A stretch of DNA of 25,310 bases from JAHITU01 sp964486155 (GCA_964486155.1 CAZAKQ010000008.1:1-25310), one strand, 5' to 3'; positions 7,304-13,976 are shown, counted from the stretch's first letter. Notes: generated from the letters alone by a model not told the origin. Made by a program: numbers and translations.

Positions 7304-7412
7304 AATGATCTTAAATTTAAGTACAGTTCAAAGAAGCAAGGAAAAATACTTTTCTGAACCTGCCTGCCGGCAGGCAGGGCTGACGAAGAAATGCGCTAAA
7401 TTTAAGATTATT
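7304..7412. repeat. Inverted-repeat-bounded element with a perfect 20-nt palindrome
   Basis: Outer arms 7304-7319 and 7397-7412 pair over 16 positions (one G-U). Inside are a second imperfect stem (7327-7336 with 7349-7358) and the 20-nt perfect palindrome CCTGCCTGCCGGCAGGCAGG (7359-7378). The element ends 2 nt after the khpA stop codon. It contains no reading frame. It could be a small non-autonomous mobile palindrome or an RNA-stabilising 3' structure for khpA. Confidence 0.6.
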
Positions 7413-7414
7413 TT

Positions 7415-7783
7415 TTAAAGTGATTTCAAATCTTCCATAGCTTCATCAACTGACCCTGCATCTTCTTCAACAGGAACTTCAGCAGGAGCTTCTTCAGATA
7501 CTTCTGAACTTACTGGAGCTGGACGAACATTTCCTTCTGGTTCGTTAATTTTTAGATTAACTCTAGAATTATTCTTCATTCCTACAACTCTCAACAAAGT
7601 TCTAATCGCCTTAGCTGTATTACCATTTTTACCAATAATTTTACCCATATCCGCTGAATCAACATCAAGAGTTATTAAAACCCCCATTTCATCAATTTTT
7701 CTTTCCACTTTAACAGCGTCGGGAGTATCTACTAATTCTTTAACTACATACTCCAAAAAATCTACATCTCTAAATTCTGACAT
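7415..7783 (-). CDS. khpA: KH-domain RNA-binding protein KhpA
   Basis: A 122-aa protein. Residues 1-80 form a single type II KH domain of the KhpA/YlqC family: FLEYVVKELVDTPDAVKVER at the start and the RNA-gripping loop IIGKNGNTAKAIRTLLRVVG in the middle. Known homologues are about 75-80 aa and pair with KhpB/Jag to bind RNA and affect cell division and elongation. The last 40 residues here are an extra acidic, Pro/Ala/Glu-rich tail that is probably disordered. The gene lies upstream of trmD on the same strand, its usual neighbour. Its 5' leader holds a repeat-rich palindromic element (7793-7895), and a long inverted repeat follows its stop. Confidence 0.9.
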   Translation of the reverse strand: MSEFRDVDFLEYVVKELVDTPDAVKVERKIDEMGVLITLDVDSADMGKIIGKNGNTAKAIRTLLRVVGMKNNSRVNLKINEPEGNVRPAPVSSEVSEEAPAEVPVEEDAGSVDEAMEDLKSL

Positions 7784-7792
7784 AATAATTAT

Positions 7793-7895
7793 AAGTCGAA
7801 AGTCTGTAAAGTCGAAAGTCGAAAGTCTTTTAAAAAATTTGCTCTGTAAATTTTTTGACTTTTTAAACTTTATGGACTTTATAAACTTTGTGGAC
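7793..7895. repeat. AAAGTC/GACTTT palindromic leader element, copy 1
   Basis: The left half carries several AAAGTC units separated by TGT or GA (7799-7829). The right half carries GACTTT-like units (7857-7890). The centre pairs AAAAAATTT with AAATTTTTT around GCTCTGT. The whole can fold into a long imperfect hairpin. It ends about 10 nt before the khpA start on the minus strand. A related element sits 10 nt before the sortase gene at 16671-16757. The rest of the gap to 8129 has only a small palindrome ATTATC/GATAAT (7940-7956) and AT-rich sequence. Confidence 0.6.
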
Positions 7896-8129
7896 CTCTT
7901 TTATCTATCTTAATAATTAATTCTGAGTGTATTTCGACAATTATCTCAGTGATAATAATCATACCAATTTTTAAACAAAAAGCAATTTCTTTTTTCCCCA
8001 AAATTACTACAAGGGTTAAATAATTATGCTATCATTAATTCAAACTTATTTTACTTAAAATTTTAACATTTTCTACAAAATCAATTTAAAGTAAAATTTA
8101 TCAATTAACTTAATTAAATTTATAATAAA

Positions 8130-9326
8130 ATGAATTTTTCTTTTATTGAAAATAAATATTTAGGACCTCATGTATCTAAAAGCTTTATCGCTTTACATAA
8201 AAACAGAACAATTACATATATTGCTACAGGACTCTTAGGATTATATATGCCTATTTTTCTTTTTAATTTATTTGATAATAATCTTCGATCAGTAGCTATC
8301 TTTTATATGATAGGTTATTTATTATTTGGACTAACCGTAGCTATCGCCACCAAACATCTTAATAAATTTGGATTTAAAAGAGCTCTCCAAACAGCAACTA
8401 TCTTTGGAGTTTTTTATTTTGTATTTTTTTATTTCACAAATGATTCTAATTACCATATATTTATTCCTTTAATTATAATCTCTCTTACCCTTTATCGTTT
8501 ATTATATTGGATCCCTTTTCATGTAGATTTAGCTAAATTTTTAGACAAAAAAAACCGAGCTCGTGAAATAAGTGTTATGGGAGCTACTAAAAATGCAGTA
8601 GCTATTTTTACTCCTTTACTTGCTGGATATATAATTACTAAATACTCTTTTAATCATTTATTCATCATTGCTATAATTCTTTATGCTCTTTCTGTAATAC
8701 CTTTATTAAATATTCCACGTACTAAAGAAAAATTTACTTGGTCTATTAAAACTACTTGGAAAAATTTCTTTTCTAAAAAACGAAGACCTGAAATGTTAGC
8801 TTTTATGGCTGATGGAGGAGAAGGAATTATAGGAGGAATAATTTGGCCTATTTTTATGTTTCAAATCCTTGATGGAAATTATTTAGAATTAGGTATCATT
8901 TCTTCTGTTATAGTAGCTGTAACTATAATTTTACAATTATCTATCGGCAATTATACAGACAAAGAAAATACTAGCAAAAGAAAAGTTTTAAAATATGGCT
9001 CTTTCTTTTATGCTTTAGGTTGGATATTAAAAATATTTATAGGAACAGCTTTCCAAATCTTTATAATAGATGCCTACCACAAATTAACTAAGATATTTAT
9101 GAGAATACCATTTGATACTATGGTTTCTCAAAAAGCTTTCAATGAGGGGCATAACATTGACGAATTTACAGTTATTAAAGAAATGGCATTAAGTGCAGGA
9201 AGAGTGTTGATGTTACTTTTGATTATAGGAATTTCTTATATAACCACTATTCAAACAGCTTTTATTTTAGCAGCTTTAGCCGCTATCTCATTAAACACGA
9301 TAAGAATGAAACCTAAATTAAAATAA
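8130..9326 (+). CDS. Major facilitator superfamily transporter
   Basis: A 398-aa membrane protein with about 12 hydrophobic helices in two six-helix halves, joined by a basic cytoplasmic loop (around residues 197-222, rich in K/R, for example KNFFSKKRRPE). Helix content, length and the A-T-K-H-L-N-K-F-G-F-K-R-A loop after helix 2 (like the MFS loop G-x-x-x-D-R-x-G-R-R) support the family; the substrate is unknown. A TATAAT-like box at 8121-8126 ends only 3 nt before this ATG and there is no Shine-Dalgarno site, so the mRNA is probably leaderless or the start lies slightly further in. A GC-rich terminator follows. The neighbours give no functional hint. Confidence 0.8.
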   Translation: MNFSFIENKYLGPHVSKSFIALHKNRTITYIATGLLGLYMPIFLFNLFDNNLRSVAIFYMIGYLLFGLTVAIATKHLNKFGFKRALQTATIFGVFYFVFFYFTNDSNYHIFIPLIIISLTLYRLLYWIPFHVDLAKFLDKKNRAREISVMGATKNAVAIFTPLLAGYIITKYSFNHLFIIAIILYALSVIPLLNIPRTKEKFTWSIKTTWKNFFSKKRRPEMLAFMADGGEGIIGGIIWPIFMFQILDGNYLELGIISSVIVAVTIILQLSIGNYTDKENTSKRKVLKYGSFFYALGWILKIFIGTAFQIFIIDAYHKLTKIFMRIPFDTMVSQKAFNEGHNIDEFTVIKEMALSAGRVLMLLLIIGISYITTIQTAFILAALAAISLNTIRMKPKLK

Positions 9327-9336
9327 GATTTAAAAT

Positions 9337-9365
9337 AAGAGCGTCCGCCAAAGGCGGACGCTCTT
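9337..9365 (+). terminator. Terminator of the MFS gene
   Basis: AAGAGCGTCCGCC (9337-9349) pairs with GGCGGACGCTCTT (9353-9365) around AAA, directly after the stop codon. The T-run is short. Confidence 0.75.
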
Positions 9366-9430
9366 TCACTCATTAATTCCAATTACTCAAAATTTATCAA
9401 AAAATTCATCAAGAAGTTACCAAAAAGTTA

Positions 9431-9450
9431 CTGAGGGTCCAATCCCTCAG
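9431..9450 (-). terminator. Weak terminator-like hairpin after the TSP3-type gene
   Basis: CTGAGGG (9431-9437) and CCCTCAG (9444-9450) form a 7-bp stem. On the minus strand it is followed by TAACTTTTTGG. It lies downstream of the TAG at 9492 that would end the extended version of the neighbouring gene. Nothing else is supported in 9366-9491. Confidence 0.45.
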
Positions 9451-9491
9451 CAAAGATTTCATTGATTATTTAGTTTTAATTAAAAACTTAT

Positions 9492-9575
9492 CTAATACTT
9501 TCGGAAAAACATTTTATTTTTTAATTTTTTAAACAAAAACCATAATATTCCAAATATAATTAATAACAATACCCA
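9492..9575 (-). other. In-frame continuation past the TGA of the TSP3-type gene
   Basis: Reading on from the TGA at 9578-9576 in the same frame gives 27 more residues, starting WVLLLIIFGILWFLFKKLKN, and then TAG at 9492-9494. Joined to the preceding GFLIFILNT this makes a normal membrane helix followed by a basic cytoplasmic tail. Without it the protein ends in the middle of the helix. The TGA is therefore probably a nonsense mutation, a sequence or population variant, or a readthrough site. Confidence 0.6.
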
Positions 9576-10478
9576 TCAAGTATTTAAAATAAAAATTAAA
9601 AATCCCAAAACAAAACTATACATTTCTTTCATGCTTGGTACTGCATCTACAATATTTGCAGTATAAAGATTTACCCCTTCCTTCTTCTCTATTTCTGACT
9701 CATCTAACAGTTCTTTTTGAGTTAATTCTACTATCTTATCTTTTTCTATCTCATCATCAATAACTTCTTTATGTTTCTCTAGAAAGCTCTTGGTATCTTC
9801 AGTAATTTTTTTAGATTTTTTTAAAGTAGCAGAAGTTATATTCTTAACATCACCTGATAAATCTTGAGCTATTTTTAATTCCTTACTAAATTCCTGAGAA
9901 GAATCTTCTTTTTTTTGAAGAGAAGCTGTAGACTGTAAATCTTTATTTTCTATTATCGGCTCATCAAACACTAAAGAATTAGTACCTTGGATTAATTCTT
10001 TTTCATCTGAAATATTATCATTATCATCATCTAAATCATCTTTATTCCCTATTCCATCTTTATCTGTATCAATATCTATATCTAAGTTTTTAGTTACAAA
10101 AATATCTTCATCTAAATCAACAGTTTTAGGATTTTTAGCAATTTCTAATTTTTTCAAATTATCAATTTTAACTAATAAATTATGCTTTCCTTCACTTGGA
10201 CGCCAATCTGTCCAAACTTCTATGTTCCTTCCATTAGCTATAAAAAAATTAAAATCACCTATAAATTTATCATTATCGTAAAATTGAATAATTCCTTGTA
10301 AATCAAAACCTGAGTTATTTTGTAAGGTAGTGTAAACCCGCACATCCTCTCCGGCAAAAAAAGAATCGTGTGAATATCTAAATTTATCTACAAAAGAAAT
10401 TTCCAAAGATTCCGCCCAAACAATATTAAATGCGAAAAATAAACATAAAATATTTAAAATAAAAAATTTATATTTCAT
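9576..10478 (-). CDS. Secreted protein with TSP3-type calcium repeat and C-terminal membrane segment, interrupted by TGA
   Basis: A 300-aa exported protein. Residues 1-22 are a signal peptide (basic start, hydrophobic core, cut after VWAES or nearby). About 25-115 is a beta-sandwich-like segment of the kind used for extracellular CARDB-type modules (FFAGEDVRVYTTLQNNSGFDLQG pattern). Residues 135-165 are an Asp-rich thrombospondin type 3-like calcium-binding repeat (DTDKDGIGNKDD, DDDNDNISDEKE). About 185-270 is a charged helical or coiled-coil stalk. The C-terminus begins a membrane helix that is cut off by TGA. The same frame continues to a full helix and basic tail (9492-9575). It is likely an anchored surface protein; its ligand is unknown. 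A TATAAT 6 nt before the ATG indicates a leaderless mRNA. Confidence 0.7.
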   Translation of the reverse strand: MKYKFFILNILCLFFAFNIVWAESLEISFVDKFRYSHDSFFAGEDVRVYTTLQNNSGFDLQGIIQFYDNDKFIGDFNFFIANGRNIEVWTDWRPSEGKHNLLVKIDNLKKLEIAKNPKTVDLDEDIFVTKNLDIDIDTDKDGIGNKDDLDDDNDNISDEKELIQGTNSLVFDEPIIENKDLQSTASLQKKEDSSQEFSKELKIAQDLSGDVKNITSATLKKSKKITEDTKSFLEKHKEVIDDEIEKDKIVELTQKELLDESEIEKKEGVNLYTANIVDAVPSMKEMYSFVLGFLIFILNT

Positions 10479-10484
10479 ATTGTT

Positions 10485-10490
10485 ATTATA
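10485..10490 (-). promoter_or_regulatory. -10 box of a leaderless promoter (TSP3-type gene)
   Basis: Minus-strand TATAAT ends 6 nt before the ATG at 10478. A weak -35 (TTAATG, 10513-10508) lies 17 nt upstream. Confidence 0.55.
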
Positions 10491-10516
10491 CCATTAAATT
10501 ATTAAAACATTAAAAC

Positions 10517-10530
10517 CTGCCTATCGGCAG
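10517..10530. repeat. CTGCC-tatc-GGCAG palindrome
   Basis: A 5-bp GC-rich stem with a 4-nt loop, a member of the family that is perfect at 7359-7378 and degenerate at 6090-6103 and 18227-18240. Confidence 0.5.
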
Positions 10531-10540
10531 ATTTTAAGCC

Positions 10541-10587
10541 ATTCGAACACCCCTTCGCCAGCTGGCGAACCGTTGGGGTATTCAAAT
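10541..10587. repeat. TTCGCCAGCTGGCGAA palindrome with complementary outer arms, copy 1
   Basis: The 16-nt perfect palindrome at 10554-10569 is followed by CCGTT. It is enclosed by arms ATTCGAACACCCC (10541-10553) and GGGGTATTCAAAT (10575-10587), which pair at 11 of 13 positions. The same core plus nnGTT recurs at 16431-16451 with different but again complementary arms. Confidence 0.65.
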
Positions 10588-10590
10588 ATA

Positions 10591-10627
10591 CTAAAAATAG
10601 TAGTCACTCGGTGTCTACTATTTTTAG
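10591..10627 (-). terminator. Terminator of miaA
   Basis: CTAAAAATAGTAG (10591-10603) pairs with CTACTATTTTTAG (10615-10627), with an inner CAC/GTG stem, 3 nt beyond the miaA stop codon. Confidence 0.65.
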
Positions 10628-10630
10628 TTT

Positions 10631-11533
10631 TTATTTTAAAAAATTAGAAACTATTTTGTTTATACCTTTTTTATCATTAAGTTCAAACCAATTGATTCTT
10701 TTATCTCTTTTAAACCAAGTTCTCTGTCTTTTAGCATATTGCTGTTCTTCTCGTATAGATTTATCTATAAATTCTTGTTCGGAAATTTTACCTTTTATCA
10801 ATAAAGGAATATATTTATGAGCTAAACCTAATTCTTTCATTCTTTTATAGGTTAATCCTTTTTTATGTAATCTCTGAGCTTCTTTTACAATTCCAACCTT
10901 AACTCTTTTATAAAATCTTTTTTCAATTCTAGCATCTAGAATTTTTTTCTCTGTTTTAATTCCAACCTGCAATACCTCCCACTTGGGGGTAGCACCCCCA
11001 AGTGATTTTAATTTTGGGACTTTACCGAGAGTAGTGGCAATTTCAATAGCCCGAATTAAACGCTGAGGATTTTTAGCATCAATAGTTTTAGCTCGTTCTG
11101 AATCCAACTTCTTTAACATCAAAAACAACTCGTTTGGGGGTTCCACCCCCAAGGATTTGCGAAGAGTGGGATTAGCTTTAACTTCTGGAAAAACAATTCC
11201 ATCTATTACTGCTTGAATATAAAAACCGGTACCTCCAGCTAAAATTGGCAACTTCCCTCTTTTTAAAATATCTTTAATAATTTTATCTGTTTTTTTCTTA
11301 AATTGAGAAACAGTAAAAATAGTCTGAGGATTTACTACATCCAAAAGATAATGAGGAATTCCTTTCATTTCTTTTTTTGTTATCTTTCCTGAACCAATAT
11401 CTAATCCTTTATAAACTTGCCTAGAATCAGTTGATATAATTTCTCCATTATATTTCAAAGCTAAATCAACAGCTAAATCTGATTTACCTGATGCTGTCGG
11501 TCCTAAAACTACAACTATTTTATCTTTTCTCAT
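10631..11533 (-). CDS. miaA: tRNA dimethylallyltransferase
   Basis: A 300-aa enzyme that adds an isopentenyl group to A37 of tRNAs reading UNN codons, using dimethylallyl diphosphate. The N-terminal P-loop is LGPTASGKSDLA (10-21). DSRQVYKGLDIGSGK (36-50) is the substrate and tRNA binding segment. AGGTGFYIQAV (99-109) and NPQRLIRAIEI (155-165) are further core motifs, and QQYAKRQRTWFKRD closes the catalytic region. Length is normal. Two loops, at residues 127-134 (SLGVEPPN) and 177-185 (SLGGATPKW), are encoded by near-identical GC-rich palindromes, which look inserted. The start has a TATATT box 6 nt upstream, so the mRNA is probably leaderless. Confidence 0.95.
   Translation of the reverse strand: MRKDKIVVVLGPTASGKSDLAVDLALKYNGEIISTDSRQVYKGLDIGSGKITKKEMKGIPHYLLDVVNPQTIFTVSQFKKKTDKIIKDILKRGKLPILAGGTGFYIQAVIDGIVFPEVKANPTLRKSLGVEPPNELFLMLKKLDSERAKTIDAKNPQRLIRAIEIATTLGKVPKLKSLGGATPKWEVLQVGIKTEKKILDARIEKRFYKRVKVGIVKEAQRLHKKGLTYKRMKELGLAHKYIPLLIKGKISEQEFIDKSIREEQQYAKRQRTWFKRDKRINWFELNDKKGINKIVSNFLK
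10980..11004. repeat. GC-rich palindrome inside miaA, copy 2
   Basis: CACTTGGGGGT (10980-10990) and ACCCCCAAGTG (10994-11004) form a perfect 11-bp stem around AGC. On the coding strand it is read as SLGGATPKW (residues 177-185). It has the same core as the copy at 11134-11152 but is read in another frame. Confidence 0.75.
11134..11152. repeat. GC-rich palindrome inside miaA, copy 1
   Basis: TTGGGGGT (11134-11141) and ACCCCCAA (11145-11152) form a perfect 8-bp stem around TCC. On the coding strand it is read as SLGVEPPN (residues 127-134). Confidence 0.75.
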
Positions 11534-11539
11534 ACAATC

Positions 11540-11545
11540 AATATA
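11540..11545 (-). promoter_or_regulatory. -10 box of a leaderless promoter (miaA)
   Basis: Minus-strand TATATT ends 6 nt before the ATG at 11533. No convincing -35. Confidence 0.4.
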
Positions 11546-11562
11546 ACACTAGTTTGTTATTT

Positions 11563-11593
11563 TTGAAAATGTTTGATATAAATAAACTAGAAT
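11563..11593 (+). promoter_or_regulatory. Candidate promoter of the 50-aa gene
   Basis: TTGAAA (11563-11568), a 19-nt spacer and TAGAAT (11588-11593). Each hexamer is a good match, but the spacer is long. Confidence 0.4.
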
Positions 11594-11636
11594 ACAGAAT
11601 AAATTTAACAAACATAAAACAATGAAAGGAGTTCTT

Positions 11637-11789
11637 ATGTCCAAAGATCGTTCTAAAAGTCACAAAGGAAGAAAATTAGAAGGGAAACCTTTTATATTTA
11701 TGAATTTTTTTAGAAAAATCTTTATAAATCCTTTCTTTTCACCAACTCAATCTATTATTAGAAAAAATCAAAGTTGGGTAAAAAAATAA
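11637..11789 (+). CDS. Orphan basic 50-aa protein
   Basis: Unrecognised. Fifty residues starting MSKDRSKSHKGRKLEGKPF, with a hydrophobic/aromatic middle (FIFMNFFRKIFINPFF) and a basic end (SWVKK), so strongly positively charged overall. It has a near-perfect Shine-Dalgarno site (AAAGGAG, 11625-11631) 5 nt before the ATG and a strong intrinsic terminator 10 nt after the stop, which supports a real, independently expressed gene. An amphipathic helix in the middle could bind membrane or nucleic acid (inference). It precedes the thrS T-box leader but is separated from it by its terminator and the T-box promoter. Confidence 0.6.
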   Translation: MSKDRSKSHKGRKLEGKPFIFMNFFRKIFINPFFSPTQSIIRKNQSWVKK

Positions 11790-11799
11790 TTTCTTGAAT

Positions 11800-11834
11800 G
11801 GGTTTTCGCTTTAGCGAAAACCCAAAAATTTTTT
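11800..11834 (+). terminator. Intrinsic terminator of the 50-aa gene
   Basis: GGGTTTTCGC (11800-11809) pairs with GCGAAAACCC (11814-11823) around TTTA, then AAAAA and a run of six T. Confidence 0.8.
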
Positions 11835-11835
11835 A

Positions 11836-11864
11836 TTGACAATAAAAACAATAAGAGATAAACT
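11836..11864 (+). promoter_or_regulatory. Promoter of the thrS T-box transcript
   Basis: A perfect TTGACA (11836-11841), a 17-nt spacer and TAAACT (11859-11864). The predicted transcription start is about 11871. Confidence 0.65.
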
Positions 11865-11870
11865 TTATAT

Positions 11871-12054
11871 GTTAGAAGATGATTGTTGTAGCTACCAACT
11901 ACAAACCAAACGGTTCCGTAAGGACTAAATCTGAAAACAAAATCAAAGAGTCCACTTCATAGATAATGAGTTGTGGGAAATTAGGTGGAACCGCGGAGAA
12001 ATTCGTCCTAATATTTCAAAGGTATTTTTGAAATATTAGGACGAATTTTTTATT
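11871..12054 (+). promoter_or_regulatory. Threonine T-box riboswitch (thrS leader)
   Basis: The T-box sequence AGGTGGAACCGCG (11983-11995) carries the 7-nt bulge TGGAACC, whose UGGA pairs with the uncharged tRNA end and predicts discriminator U. The antiterminator pairs TTAGG (11981-11985) with CCTAA (12007-12011). The competing terminator is a perfect 22-bp hairpin, 11999-12020 with 12027-12048, followed by T's. Near the 5' end, TTGTAG (11886-11891) and CTACAA (11899-11904) form a hairpin whose loop CTACCAA holds a threonine codon ACC (11894-11896), the likely specifier. GGACT/AGTCC (11922-11926 with 11949-11953) and ACTTCAT/ATGAGT form further stems. At about 180 nt the leader is compact and lacks an obvious long Stem I. 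Uncharged tRNA-Thr should favour antitermination and thrS expression. Confidence 0.88.
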
Positions 12055-12122
12055 AACTTAAAAATCTAACTTATCAATTAAACAAATAGAACTTTTAAAA
12101 TTGAATATAGTTCGAGGAAATG

Positions 12123-12172
12123 AGGGAAAAGTTTTTAAGCCGTATCGAGCATACGGTGAAAAAAATTTTCCT
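12123..12172 (+). ncRNA. Second long hairpin in the thrS leader
   Basis: CCGTAT (12140-12145) pairs with ATACGG (12151-12156). Outside it TTTTT (12132-12136) pairs with the A-run at 12159-12163, and GGAAAA (12125-12130) pairs with TTTTCC (12166-12171). The structure lies between the T-box terminator and the thrS ATG at 12216. A reading frame from 12120 spans it, but its codons (CCG, ACG, GTG, CTG) are unlike the rest of the gene. Confidence 0.5.
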
Positions 12173-12215
12173 GAAATTGACGAAGAAATATACCAATTTT
12201 AGAAGTTATAAACTT

Positions 12216-13931
12216 ATGGAAACAAAAAGACACTCACTAGCTCACCTACTAGCAATAGCTGTGCTAAATAAATATCCAGATACTAAAATAGCTATTGGGC
12301 CTTCTATTGAAAATGGTTTTTATTATGATTTTGAATTTTCTGAAAAATTTGAAGAATCAAATCTCAAAAAATTAGAGAAAGACATCAAAAAATTAATTTC
12401 TCAAAAATTAGAATTCAAAAAAGAAGAAATTTCAAAAGAAGAAGCTGTGAAAATCTTTAAAGACCAACCCTATAAACTAGAATTACTTGAAGATTTAGAA
12501 AATCCAGTTATTTATAAAACAGGAGATTTTGTAGATTTATGTGAAGGACCTCATATTTCGGATACATCAGAACTAAATTCTAAAGCTTTTAAATTAACTA
12601 AAGTAGCAGGAGCATATTGGAAAGGAGATGAAAATAATAAAATGTTAACTCGTATCTACGGAGTAGCTTTTGAAACAGAAGAGGAGTTGAAAGAACATTT
12701 AGAAATGATAGAAGAAGCTAAAAAAAGAGACCACCGAAAAATCGGAAAAGAAATGGATTTATTCAGTGTTAGTGAAAAAGTTGGAGCCGGTTTAATTTTA
12801 TGGCATCCAAAATTATCTAAAACAAGAGAAGTAATAGAGTCTTTTTGGAGAAAATTTCATAGACAACGAGGTTATGATACTATTTATACTCCTCATATTG
12901 GAAAAGCTCATTTATGGAAAACATCTGGGCATTTGAAAAATTTTAAAGAAATGATGTATGCTCCAATGGATATTGATGAAGAACAATATTACATAAAACC
13001 TATGAATTGTCCTTTTCATGTTGAAATATATAAATCAAAACCACGATCTTGGAGAGAATTTCCTTTTCGATGGAATGAACTGGGTTCGGTCTATAGATAC
13101 GAAAAATCAGGTGAATTAGCAGGAATGCTTAGAGTAAGAGGATTTACACAAGACGATGCTCATATTATCTGTCGCCAAGATCAATTTATTGATGAATATA
13201 GAGAAGTTTTGAAATTTACAATAGATATCCTAGATATTTTTGGATTTAAAAAGGAAAATATAAAAGCCTACATAGCTACCAGAGACCCAAAATTAGATAA
13301 ATATTTAGGGACTGATGAAATTTGGAACTCATCTGAAAAAGTAATCACAGAGATAATTAAGGAATTTAATATTCCTAACGAAGTAGAAGAAGGGGGGGCT
13401 AAATTTTATGGTCCAGCAATAGATTTAAAAATAAAAGATTCGATTGGAAGAGAATGGCAATTAACCACTATTCAACTTGACTTTAATCTACCTGAAAAAT
13501 TTGATATGACTTACAAAGGCAAAGAAAATCAAGAACGGCCGATTATGATCCATCGAGCATTACTTGGTTCATTAGAAAGATTTGTAGCTATTCTTATTGA
13601 ACATTATGCTGGTAAATTCCCTACTTGGTTAGCCCCTGTTCAAATAAAAGTACTTTCTATATCAGATAAACATAAAGAATACGCCCAAGAAATTTACAAT
13701 AAACTATTAGAGGAAGATTTTAGAGTTGAATTAGATATAGACGACGAATCTTTAGGAAAGAAAATTCGAAATGCTAAAGTAGAAAAGATTCCATATATTC
13801 TGGTCTTAGGAGACAAAGAATTTGAAGAAAAAACTGTAACTATAGAAAATAGAGAAAGAGGTAATAAAGGAACTTCTTCGTTAGATGATTTTATTGAAAA
13901 AATTAAAAAAGAAATCACCGATAAAAAATAA
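12216..13931 (+). CDS. thrS: Threonine--tRNA ligase without TGS domain
   Basis: A class II synthetase of 571 aa from the chosen ATG at 12216. An in-frame ATG at 12120 would add 32 basic residues, but that stretch is a hairpin with foreign codon use and its GAGGA sits only 1 nt from the ATG, so the later start is preferred; AGAAG lies 10 nt before it. The protein begins directly in the editing domain with RHSLAHLLA (HxxxH, residues 6-10) and DLCEGPHI, so misacylated Ser-tRNA editing should be intact. The aminoacylation core has MNCPFH (zinc Cys), motif 2 RWNELGSVYRYE, TQDDAHIIC (zinc His) and IMIHRALLGSLERF (motif 3, zinc His). The anticodon-binding domain follows (PTWLAPVQIKVLSI onwards). The N-terminal TGS domain of standard 640-aa ThrRS is missing. 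Controlled by the T-box upstream. Confidence 0.93.
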   Translation: METKRHSLAHLLAIAVLNKYPDTKIAIGPSIENGFYYDFEFSEKFEESNLKKLEKDIKKLISQKLEFKKEEISKEEAVKIFKDQPYKLELLEDLENPVIYKTGDFVDLCEGPHISDTSELNSKAFKLTKVAGAYWKGDENNKMLTRIYGVAFETEEELKEHLEMIEEAKKRDHRKIGKEMDLFSVSEKVGAGLILWHPKLSKTREVIESFWRKFHRQRGYDTIYTPHIGKAHLWKTSGHLKNFKEMMYAPMDIDEEQYYIKPMNCPFHVEIYKSKPRSWREFPFRWNELGSVYRYEKSGELAGMLRVRGFTQDDAHIICRQDQFIDEYREVLKFTIDILDIFGFKKENIKAYIATRDPKLDKYLGTDEIWNSSEKVITEIIKEFNIPNEVEEGGAKFYGPAIDLKIKDSIGREWQLTTIQLDFNLPEKFDMTYKGKENQERPIMIHRALLGSLERFVAILIEHYAGKFPTWLAPVQIKVLSISDKHKEYAQEIYNKLLEEDFRVELDIDDESLGKKIRNAKVEKIPYILVLGDKEFEEKTVTIENRERGNKGTSSLDDFIEKIKKEITDKK

Positions 13932-13962
13932 AAAATGGAGAGGTCCGACCTCTCCATTTTTT
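13930..13962. terminator. Bidirectional terminator after thrS
   Basis: AAAAAATGGAGAGG (13930-13943) pairs with CCTCTCCATTTTTT (13949-13962). It lies between the convergent thrS and Ig-repeat surface genes and starts within the thrS stop codon. Confidence 0.85.
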
Positions 13963-13976
13963 ATTTTTTCGTTTTT

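Noticed and set aside
7796..7890. CRISPR array suggested by the iterated AAAGTC units.
   Set aside because: The repeats are only 6-9 nt, there are no spacers of regular length, and no cas genes lie in the window.
9576..9578. Window-wide UGA recoding to glycine, as in Gracilibacteria and Absconditabacteria.
   Set aside because: All other conserved genes (gyrB, thrS, pheT, ddl, miaA) read through at full length with no in-frame TGA, and TGA serves as a normal stop at 3730-3732 and 16215-16217. Only one gene shows an interrupting TGA.
12120..12215. N-terminal extension of ThrRS from an upstream ATG at 12120.
   Set aside because: The stretch is a strong hairpin with codon use unlike the gene, the GAGGA site is too close to that ATG, and family similarity starts at the later methionine.
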